A stretch of 64,000 bases of DNA from CADCTB01 sp963768975. GTDB lineage: Bacteria; Actinomycetota; Acidimicrobiia; Acidimicrobiales; AC-14. Made by a program: the position numbers and the translations under genes. Where the stretch lies: assembly GCA_963768975.1 (NCBI GenBank), contig CAVYKB010000009.1:372001-436000 (forward strand), in the 5' to 3' direction. Below, piece by piece: positions 33,284 through 39,870 of the stretch; within the stretch, counting starts at the first letter, position 1; the number at the start of each line of letters is the position of its first letter. The notes beneath the pieces were generated by a model that was given only the letters and a program-made list of their open reading frames with translations, had not been told where the DNA came from and ran no database searches.

Positions 33284-34183
33284 ATGGCCGGACGAGACGT
33301 ACGCCTCACCCTCTACTGCCCCAACTGACTTCCGGGCTTTCACTTGCCGTACCTGGCGGCAGCGGTGAACGGTCTGTTCGCCGAGCAGGGAGTTGATGTC
33401 GAGATCCTCGATCCCTCGGGCGGTCCGGACAACATCGTGCGGGTCGGCAGGGGTGAGTCTGATTTCGCACTGACGAGCGTGCAGCACTACCTGTCGGCTC
33501 GCGCCGAGCACGGTGACATCCCGGCCCGGTTCGTGGCCATGGTCGTCCAGCGCAGCCCGATCGGCGCCCTGGTGCGCGCTGATTCCGAGGTGCGCTCGCC
33601 AGCGGGCCTTGCCGGCTGCCGCGTCGGTGGCGACCCCGAGAACCCGCAGGTGATCGAGTTCATGGCCACGCTCGACTGCTTGGGCATCGACCGGCCGGAT
33701 TTGGTGGAGGTGGCGGCGGGCCGCGGGCCGACCGCGCTGGGCCGTGGGGAGGTCGACGGCATCGTCGCCCTGGTCGACGCCATGCCCCGCCGGCGCCGGC
33801 AGGCCGGGGTTGACCTCCGGGCGGTCCGGGTGGGCCGCGACGACGTCTACGGCAGCGGGGTGATCGCCTCCGACGGGCTGCCCGACGACCTGGTAGCCAA
33901 GGTCCGGGCCGGCGTGGTGGCCGCCCTCGAGGCGCAGCGTCTGGGGCCCGACGCCGGCCTGGCCCAGATGGCCGACCGCTACGGCGACGATCGCACCGAC
34001 GATGCGCCGGAAGGCTGGCGCATGCTGCAGGAGTTCGTGTTCACCGACGCGCCCACCGGGTCGATGGACGCCGCGCAGTGGCGCACGACACTGGAGTTCC
34101 TTTGCGGAGCCCGGGGGTTCGACGTGCCGGCGCCTGAGTCGATCTACCGGCCGCAGTTCGTTCACGAAACCGTTCGCCCGTAG
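33284..34183 (+). pseudogene. NMT1/SsuA-type substrate-binding protein with in-frame TGA
   Basis: From ATG 33284 the first codons (DVRLTLYCPN) and those after the stop (LPGFHLPYLAAAVNGLFAEQGVDVEILD) together form the opening strand and helix of a nitrate/sulfonate/thiamine-precursor binding protein. TGA at 33326-33328 interrupts them, where a one-base change from TGG (Trp) is the simplest reading. The rest is uninterrupted: FALTSVQHYLSARAE, VQRSPIGALVRADSEV, VEVAAGRGPTALGRGEVDGIVALVD. A TTG at 33344 could restart translation but would lose the first strand. No signal peptide and no transporter neighbours are seen, so the ligand is unknown. Confidence 0.75.
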
Positions 34184-34227
34184 CCCGGGCGAGCGGCACG
34201 GGGGTCACCCTCGCAGCGCCACGCCGG

Positions 34228-34520
34228 CGGTACAGCGTGGCGGCCAAGGCGCTGTTCGCGTTGCTCGAAGTCGTGTCCGGGCGGCCCCGCACCCTGTCGA
34301 AGCTCACGGTGCTCGAGGTCATCGCCCGGGTGCCGTACCAGGCGTGGGTCACGTCGCCGCTGCAGCCGTGACCCACCGGTACTCCCGCCCCACGTTCGCC
34401 CGCCGCATCTTCGAGCGGTGGCCGAGAGCTGGGACCAGCAGGACAACGAGCAGTGGCACCTGCTGTTTCTCGAGGACCTCGTCGAGCGGTCGGGCAAGCG
34501 GGAGAACTTCGTCCGCTGCT
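34228..34520 (+). pseudogene. decayed terminal-oxidase-like (PTOX/AOX-type) diiron protein
   Basis: Three consecutive frames read as one protein. They are YSVAAKALFALLEVVSGRP with TLSKLTVLEVIARVPYQAW, then HVAAAAVTHRYSRPTFARRIFER, then VAESWDQQDNEQWHLLFLEDLVER. The joins at about 34351 and 34422 each need a one- or two-base correction. The NEQWHLLFLEDL phrase, with Glu and His one helix turn apart, resembles the diiron helix of plastid-terminal/alternative oxidases (NExxHLLIMEEL). The second half of the enzyme, with the remaining iron ligands, is absent. Clearly non-functional. Family assignment from motif recall, moderate confidence. Confidence 0.55.
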
Positions 34521-34624
34521 CAGCGCACAAGGAGGAAGGCTTGGCTCGTATGACGGAGCTACGGTTCCGCCAACTATGTCGAAATAGGGTTCGGCTCTTC
34601 GCTCCGTAATTGAGCAAATGTTGG

Positions 34625-34653
34625 TTGCGCCGGCGGTCGAACAGGTGTACGAT
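34625..34653 (+). promoter_or_regulatory. SOS-box-like operator within the DUF222/HNH promoter
   Basis: TCGAACAGGTGTACGA (34637-34652) is a dyad that matches the actinobacterial LexA box CGAAC-RNRY-GTTYG at all but one defined position. It overlaps a -10-like TACGAT (34648-34653), which is 17 bases from a -35-like TTGCGC (34625-34630). LexA binding here would block transcription. Transcription would begin about 7 bases after the -10 box, at or next to ATG 34661, giving a leaderless message. Confidence 0.65.
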
Positions 34654-34660
34654 GGCGAGC

Positions 34661-35815
34661 ATGTTGGCGGACCTGGCGAGCGTGATCGAAGACCTCGACG
34701 TGCCCTCCGACGGCGAGTCGTTGGAGCAGGTCCTGGCCCTGCGCGACCGCCTCGACGCCCGGATCGTGGCGGCCACCGGAGCGTTCGAGGCCAACGGCTG
34801 GTGGGCCAGCGACGCCTCGACTTCCTACGTCGCCTGGCTCCGGGCCCATGCCAAGATGACCCGTCGCTCGGCCCAGCGGCTGCGGACCACGGCGGTGCGC
34901 CTGCGGGCGCTGCCGGTCTGTGCGAAGGCCTATGCCGACGGTTCTCTTTCCGGCGGCCAGATCGAGGCCATCGTCGCCCGGCTCGACGACGATCTGGTGG
35001 AGGTTTTCGCCGCGCAGGAGGCTGAGCTGGTTCCCTACCTCATTCCGCTGAGCGTCGCCGGCACGAGCACAGCCATGGGTGTCTGGGTGACCCGGAACCG
35101 CCCGGAGCCCGCCGAGCCCAACGAGCCTGACCGGTCGGTCCACCTCTCGCGCACGCTGGATGACCGCTGGGTGCTCGACGGCTCGCTCGACCCGGAGGGC
35201 GGTTCGGTGGTCGCCACGGCCCTGCGCCTGGCCACGCCGGACAAGACCGATGTGCTGCGGAGCCCGGCCGAGCGCCGTGCCGATGCCCTCGTCGACGTCT
35301 GCCGCTTCTTCCTCGACCACCAGAGGTCCCGCGCCGGCGGCCGCCACCGCCCCCACCTCAACGTGATCGTCGAGCTGAAGGACCTGGAGGCGGGCGCCGG
35401 CGGCCAGGTCGTCGACGGCCCGGTCCTCGACGGTCCGACGGTCTCCAGGCTGTTCTGCGACAGCGCCGTCCACCGGGTCGTGATGGCGGGCCGCTCGGCG
35501 GTGCTCGACTACGGCACCGCCACCCGCACCATCCCGGCGCCTCTCTGGAACGCCCTTGTCATCCGTGACGAGCACTGCCGCTTCCCGGACTGCGATCGGC
35601 CGTCGGTCTGGTGCGAAGGCCACCACGTCGTGTGGGTCACCCAGGGCGGCCCGACGGAGCTAACCAACCTCGTCCTGGTGTGCTCCCGCCATCACCACGT
35701 CCTCCACCAACCCGGCTGGCACGCCAAGCTCCGCCCCGACGGCGACCTCAAGGTCGCCGACGCCAACGGCATCGTCCGCGAGACCTCGCCACCGAGGGCC
35801 ACTCGACCCTGGTAG
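34661..35815 (+). CDS. DUF222/HNH endonuclease (13E12 repeat family)
   Basis: 384 aa from ATG at 34661 (ATG at 34652 also possible but lies inside the operator). The N-terminal two thirds are the helical DUF222 domain (LRAHAKMTRRSAQRLRTTAVRLRALP, YADGSLSGGQIEAIVARLDD). The C-terminus is an HNH nuclease with zinc-type cysteines and catalytic His: CRFPDCDRPSVWCEGHHVVW and LVLVCSRHHHVLH. Mycobacterial relatives form the REP13E12 family, several of which are reported as LexA-regulated. They are often multicopy and sit in variable regions. Flanked here by decayed genes, consistent with mobility. Its actual substrate is unknown. Confidence 0.93.
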   Translation: MLADLASVIEDLDVPSDGESLEQVLALRDRLDARIVAATGAFEANGWWASDASTSYVAWLRAHAKMTRRSAQRLRTTAVRLRALPVCAKAYADGSLSGGQIEAIVARLDDDLVEVFAAQEAELVPYLIPLSVAGTSTAMGVWVTRNRPEPAEPNEPDRSVHLSRTLDDRWVLDGSLDPEGGSVVATALRLATPDKTDVLRSPAERRADALVDVCRFFLDHQRSRAGGRHRPHLNVIVELKDLEAGAGGQVVDGPVLDGPTVSRLFCDSAVHRVVMAGRSAVLDYGTATRTIPAPLWNALVIRDEHCRFPDCDRPSVWCEGHHVVWVTQGGPTELTNLVLVCSRHHHVLHQPGWHAKLRPDGDLKVADANGIVRETSPPRATRPW

Positions 35816-36104
35816 TGCTGTTCGGGTATGGCAGCGCGGAATCCTGCATTGGGCGGGCCTTGAGTGTCTTGCGCGGCGGCATGAGGGTGCGGGCGCTCGC
35901 CGACGCTGAAGCGCCCGTGGCGTGCTCGACTCTGGCGGCTGAGCTGGCGGACGGAGAGCCGCACGACTTCGGCACCTCTGCGGCGCGAAACAGCGCACAG
36001 AGTCCTGTTGGGGAGCCAACTCGGGCGCTCCAGCCGCCCGCTGTCCGGACTTGCCGTTATGGAAACTCGGGCGTAGGTTTCTCGACCGCGATTGGAGGTC
36101 ACCG
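35816..36104. other. intergenic stretch, no gene recognised
   Basis: Both strands have open frames through the 289 bases, but none shows a conserved phrase, good start and plausible composition together. Only the ribosome site GGAGG (36094-36098) of the next gene is identifiable. It may be eroded coding sequence at an island junction. Confidence 0.4.
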
Positions 36105-36668
36105 ATGGCATCGGAGGATTCCGAGAGTGAAGAGGCTGCCAGCGGCGGCTCCGTGGATCCAAACGCCCTCGTGCAGCACGTCCTGCGCGAGTCATACCTG
36201 CAGACGACCGAGGATCTCCGCTTCTACGCCGAGAAGGTGCGCGAGTTCAACAAGCGCAAGAAAGCGATGCGCGAGTACCTCAGCACCTTGAGACAGGTAA
36301 AGGCGGACGTGCTGTGGAAGGCGTTCGACAACGGCCTCGACCTTTGCTCCTACGACGAGCGCAGCAGGGCGGAGCTTGCCAAGTTGATCGAAGAGAGAAG
36401 TGTTCAGTATCCCAGAAGCCGAGTTGCGCATGAACTGTGCATTCCGAACCTTGCGCCGCCGAAGGATGCAAACTCGATCGAGCTTATCGAGGCCGAAATC
36501 CGACGATGGGAAGAGCGCATGGCCATGCTGAACGGCGATTCTCAGCTCGCGAACGTCGACCTGCAGAGCACGCTTCAGAAGCAGCAGCAGGCGCTTCAGA
36601 TGATGAGCAACACTTCAAAGTTGGCACACGACACAGCCATGCGGATCATTGGCAACATCGGTGGCTAG
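36105..36668 (+). CDS. uncharacterised helical protein, lower GC than neighbours (187 aa)
   Basis: ATG at 36105, 6 bases after GGAGG. Mostly helical and charged: ALVQHVLRESYLQTTEDL, RFYAEKVREFNKRKKAMREYL, a variable middle, then MAMLNGDSQLANVDLQSTLQ and KQQQALQMMSNTSKLAHDTA at the C-terminus. I recall a sporadically distributed family of hypothetical proteins with the same start (VLRxxYLQTTEDLxFYAxKV) and end (LQKQQQxLQMMSN), in widely different phyla; the helical hairpin shape is vaguely like secretion-filament or chaperone proteins. No function can be assigned. GC is visibly lower than the surroundings, suggesting transfer. Confidence 0.7.
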   Translation: MASEDSESEEAASGGSVDPNALVQHVLRESYLQTTEDLRFYAEKVREFNKRKKAMREYLSTLRQVKADVLWKAFDNGLDLCSYDERSRAELAKLIEERSVQYPRSRVAHELCIPNLAPPKDANSIELIEAEIRRWEERMAMLNGDSQLANVDLQSTLQKQQQALQMMSNTSKLAHDTAMRIIGNIGG

Positions 36669-37053
36669 CAACGCTGCCGGAAACCCCAGTTTGTGTCCGT
36701 CGGAGTGGCGAGGCGCAATCGAAGGGGACTGGGCCGAGCGCGTCACCGGGCTGCACCCCATGCAGGTCGAGGTCGCCATGATGCGTACGCCGGACGGCCA
36801 CAGCCGGCTCGAGATCTCTCGGTTTCTCACGCCGGTGACCGTCGCCGATCACCGGAACGCCCCCGTAAATGCTCTCGGCTACCTGCGCGTCATGTTCGCC
36901 GTGGACGACATCGACGACACGCTTGCCCGGCTCGCCAAGCACGGCGCACGGCTCGTCAGCAGCGAAGTAGTCCGGTACGAGGAGTCGTATCGGCTTTGCT
37001 ACATCCGTGGGCCCGAAGGGCTTCTGATCGGGCTGGCCGAGCCGATCGACTAG
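36649..37053 (+). pseudogene. 5'-truncated VOC (glyoxalase/bleomycin-resistance) gene
   Basis: From about 36700 the frame reads as the C-terminal part of a VOC-fold protein: EGDWAERVTGLHPMQVEVAMM, TPDGHSRLEISRFLTP, NALGYLRVMFAVDDIDDTLARLAKHGARLV and YIRGPEGLLIGLAE. The first beta-alpha-beta unit (usually with a metal-ligand His) is missing; about 30-40 residues have been replaced by unrelated sequence. The frame begins inside the end of the preceding low-GC gene (TTG at 36649). It looks as if that gene was inserted and removed the 5' end. Probably non-functional. Confidence 0.65.
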
Positions 37054-37072
37054 TGGCGCTCCGGCGCCATGG

Positions 37073-37204
37073 TCAGTACTGGATTTCGAGCGCGTAGCGG
37101 AGCGCTCGATCGAGACGGACGCGGCCTTCGAGTTCAAGGCGTCCGATCGGCTCGCCGTCCAAGGCGTCGAGGGGGAGGGCAGTGCGTCGGTGGCGACGGG
37201 CCAT
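37073..37204 (-). CDS. possible small basic protein (43 aa)
   Basis: ATG at 37204 opens a frame reading MARRHRRTALPLDALDG, then EPIGRLELEGRVRLDRALRYAL and ends at TGA 37073-37075. Composition is plausible for a small cytoplasmic protein and it fills an otherwise empty gap between the truncated VOC gene and the ferritin-like gene. No family recognised, and no strong ribosome site noted. Low confidence. Confidence 0.3.
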   Translation of the reverse strand: MARRHRRTALPLDALDGEPIGRLELEGRVRLDRALRYALEIQY

Positions 37205-37320
37205 CGGCCAAGTAACTCGGAAATCGGTGCCCACGATCCACTTGAGGGAACCGATGGAGGGCGGCGATCGTCCATGTCACCCGAGTAAGCTCTATCGCTC
37301 GCGGACGAAAGGCGGCCACC

Positions 37321-38088
37321 GTGAAACAGCCATCTCCTGTGGAGTCCGAGAACCTGCGCCCGCGGATGCGGCCTTCCCGTCGCCGTGCTCTGACCGCCGC
37401 AGCCGTGACCGCGCTCTTCTCGGCCACGGGCTGCGAGGTCTACTCCGAGGCCGTCGGCCGGCTGTCGGCGCCGGCCACCACCTCGACCACCTTCCCGGCC
37501 GGCGGCGGCACCACCTGTGTGGACCTCGGCGACGGCAGGATGGCGTGCTCGACGCCGGGCCGGCCACTCCGGCGCCGGCGGCGCCGCGGCCTCCTGCTTC
37601 CCCCCGAGGACGGGAGGCACGACGACGAGGCCCGCATCGAATACGCATCAGTGGCGTCGTTCGGCGAGCTTGGGCTGGAGCTGATGGCCCTCGGCGCGCC
37701 GACAGCTCTGGTGGCCCGCTGCCACCGGGCGGCGATCGACGAGATCGGCCACGCCACCATGCTCGACCGGCTGGCCGGGCGGGACGGCAGCCGCTTCGGT
37801 GCCATCCCGCACCTCCTCGGCCGGCGGATCGGCGGCCGCCTCCGTACCCGGCCCCGTCACCTGGCGCGCATCGCTCTGACCTCGTACCGGGACGGATGGC
37901 TCAACGAAGGACTGTCGGCCGCCAACATGGCGGGCCGAGCTCGGGCGGCGCAGACCGTCGAGGAGCGGCGGGACTTCGAGCGGATCGCCGCCGAGGAGCG
38001 CAGCCACGCCGCGCTCGCACGCGACGTCGTGCTGTGGTGCTTCGAGGAGAGCCCGCGGTCGGTGGGTCGGGCGCTGGCTCGCGCATAG
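37321..38088 (+). CDS. exported ferritin-like protein
   Basis: 255 aa, GTG start. A basic N-terminus and signal-like segment (ALTAAAVTALFSATGC, lipobox-like) are followed by a low-complexity linker. A helical bundle comes next, with two Glu-x-x-His-type motifs: AIDEIGHATMLDRLAG and RIAAEERSHAALARDVVLWC. An earlier Glu in RIEYASVASFGELGLELMALG is also present. This is the ligand pattern of ferritin-like diiron or manganese proteins. Probably a membrane-anchored four-helix protein; whether it stores metal, hydroxylates or detoxifies cannot be told. Convergent with the GHL10 gene, 4 bases apart. Confidence 0.7.
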   Translation: MKQPSPVESENLRPRMRPSRRRALTAAAVTALFSATGCEVYSEAVGRLSAPATTSTTFPAGGGTTCVDLGDGRMACSTPGRPLRRRRRRGLLLPPEDGRHDDEARIEYASVASFGELGLELMALGAPTALVARCHRAAIDEIGHATMLDRLAGRDGSRFGAIPHLLGRRIGGRLRTRPRHLARIALTSYRDGWLNEGLSAANMAGRARAAQTVEERRDFERIAAEERSHAALARDVVLWCFEESPRSVGRALARA

Positions 38089-38092
38089 CCGC

Positions 38093-39388
38093 TCAGAGCG
38101 ACCGGAGCTCACGCAAGAATGAGCCCTGCGTGGCGTCGCTGCTGTCCTGCTGGTAGGAGAAGACGACCACGCCGGCCGTGCTCCTGAGCGCCTCTCGCGC
38201 CTGAAGAAGCCCGCTGCCCACGGGGTTCAACCAACCGCCGACCCCCACAGCGACTGCGGCCCCGGCCGGGCGCCCGTCCAATTCGGCGGCGAACGCCAGC
38301 CACTGGCGGAACCACTGCGCCTGCTCCGTCGAGCCCTCACGCATGTAGATCATGGGAACGGCGAGGTCGAGGAGCCCGTCGGAAACCCACCCGGCCCAGT
38401 CCTGGGCGTAGTCGACCGAGGCCCGGGTTCCCCCGAAGCCTCCGCTGGCGGCCGGACCGGGCCCTTGGGCGATCACCGCGGCACTCAGCAGGGCCTGGGG
38501 CCGGCTGGCGGCGAGGGCCGCCCGGGCTCGATTCACGATGGCCCTGCTCTGGGCCCGCCGCCAGTCCTCCCACACCCGGTCACCGGGCGCCGGCGCACCC
38601 TGGAAGCCCGTCTCCGCCGCGAAGCGCTGGAGGGCCCGGGGGTGGTAGCCCCACTGGGGGCCGTCGTAGCGGACATAGTCGAGGTGGACGCCGTCGACAG
38701 CACTGCGGCTGGCGATGTCAGCGACCACGTCGGCGACGTGGTCGTGCAGTTCGGGCAGGCCGATGTCGAAATACTCCCGGCTCTGCGCGCCGGTCCTGGA
38801 CACGGTCATCCACGGGTCGCCCGTGCCGGGACCGTGGTTCCGAGTGACGTGGCCGGCGGGAAGCTCCAGGTCCCGATAGGACTCATGCCACGCCGTCGCC
38901 ACCGTGAACCAGGCGTGTACCTGCATGTCCCGGGCGTGCCCACCGTCGACGGCGGCCCGCAGCACGTCGAAGCCCGGCGCCAGCGCGGGGTCGGGTGTCC
39001 GGGCGAGCACCTGGGAGCTGTAGTAGGCGTCGTGCCGGCGGACGACCTGCACGAACACCGCGTTGACCCCGGCCGCCGCCGCCTGGTCGAGCATCCGGTC
39101 CATCCCCGCCTGGGTCTTCAGTGCTCCATCGAAGAGGTGCACCCACATGGCTTTGATCGGCTTCGGGAGGACGATGCGGGGCGGGATCGTCGTCGCGGGC
39201 GCGACCATGGCCGTCGTCGGCGGGCTCACGGGCACGACGGAGGGCGCCTGCCGCCCGGTCGTCACCGTTGCCGGGCCGGCAGCACCCCCACCGCTGCCTG
39301 CGCACCCGGCAGCCAGGACGGCGATGAGGACGGAGGCGGCCGAGAGCGCGCCGATGGCGGAGGGCGGGAGGTTGGGCACTGTGGGCAC
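38093..39388 (-). CDS. GHL10-type (DUF187) glycoside hydrolase lipoprotein
   Basis: About 431 aa from GTG at 39388 (GTG at 39379 also possible). Signal peptide with lipobox VLAAGC and a Thr/Pro linker, then a TIM-barrel. It has KPIKAMWVHLFDGALKT, AAAAGVNAVFVQVVRRHDAYYSS, VHAWFTVATA, VADIASRSAVDGVHLDYVRYDG (Asp-x-Val-x-Tyr region typical of GHL10) and DLAVPMIYMREGS. Such proteins are thought to hydrolyse surface or exopolysaccharide. Exported and membrane-tethered here. The upstream side is the decayed LVIVD-type remnant. Confidence 0.88.
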   Translation of the reverse strand: MPTVPNLPPSAIGALSAASVLIAVLAAGCAGSGGGAAGPATVTTGRQAPSVVPVSPPTTAMVAPATTIPPRIVLPKPIKAMWVHLFDGALKTQAGMDRMLDQAAAAGVNAVFVQVVRRHDAYYSSQVLARTPDPALAPGFDVLRAAVDGGHARDMQVHAWFTVATAWHESYRDLELPAGHVTRNHGPGTGDPWMTVSRTGAQSREYFDIGLPELHDHVADVVADIASRSAVDGVHLDYVRYDGPQWGYHPRALQRFAAETGFQGAPAPGDRVWEDWRRAQSRAIVNRARAALAASRPQALLSAAVIAQGPGPAASGGFGGTRASVDYAQDWAGWVSDGLLDLAVPMIYMREGSTEQAQWFRQWLAFAAELDGRPAGAAVAVGVGGWLNPVGSGLLQAREALRSTAGVVVFSYQQDSSDATQGSFLRELRSL

Positions 39389-39440
39389 ATAGCTTGCCGC
39401 AGCGAGTGGCGTGAAGTGGTGGTAGGGCAACGGCCACCAG

Positions 39441-39702
39441 GCCGAGTTCACGCGAGACAATCGCTACATCGTGGCCACCGACGAGGGCCCCAGCTCGACA
39501 GTGACACGTCGGTGGCGGGCGACACCCGGTCCGTGGGCCTGTCGTGCGACGCAGCATGTCATCTTCAACCGCACCGGCGAGGGCGGCTGCGAGACGCTCG
39601 TCACCATGTGTTCGACGGGTGGGGGTACATCCACCTGTTCGACGCCTCCTCGCCTCCGACCGCGACTCGGGGGTCTGGATCCTCCAGTACCGCCCGCAGC
39701 GG
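39441..39702 (+). pseudogene. remnant of an LVIVD-repeat (beta-propeller) secreted protein
   Basis: Three short fragments in different frames look like the 3' part of an LVIVD-type propeller. They are AEFTRDNRYIVATDEG (39441 on), HHVFDGWGYIHLFDA (39602-39646) and LASDRDSGVWILQYRP (39649-39702). The last resembles the common closing motif ASDRDxGLWIFQY. No frame joins them, and the sequence between is scrambled. It fills most of the 337 bases between the GHL10 gene and bL37. Based on motif memory. Confidence 0.45.
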
Positions 39703-39725
39703 TCAGCGACTAGCCTGGTCCGACC

Positions 39726-39809
39726 ATGTCGAAGAAGACGAACAAGCGCAAGATCAAGGCCCGGCGCAAGAAGGCCAACCACGGCAAGAAGCCGAACGCC
39801 GGCCGTTAG
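39726..39809 (+). CDS. actinobacterial ribosomal protein bL37
   Basis: 27 aa, extremely basic: MSKKTNKRKIKARR followed by KKANHGKKPNAGR. The ANHGKxPNA ending is the signature of bL37, a large-subunit peptide first seen in mycobacterial ribosomes. ATG at 39726, TAG at 39807-39809. The next gene, a prolyl oligopeptidase, begins within or right after it in another frame. Easily missed by automated calling. Confidence 0.9.
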   Translation: MSKKTNKRKIKARRKKANHGKKPNAGR

Positions 39810-39870
39810 CGTTCCCCCTGCGCCGGCCACGCCGGCGCAGGATGTCGTCGAAATCCTGCACGGCACCGAG

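Noticed and set aside
33326..33328. TGA recoded as Trp or selenocysteine
   Set aside because: Other genes in the window use TGA as an ordinary stop and no selenocysteine-type structure is evident; a nonsense mutation or error is simpler.
35660..36019. Minus-strand frame over the end of the DUF222 gene and the following gap
   Set aside because: Arg/Pro/Ser-rich with no conserved phrase; overlaps the well-supported HNH domain.
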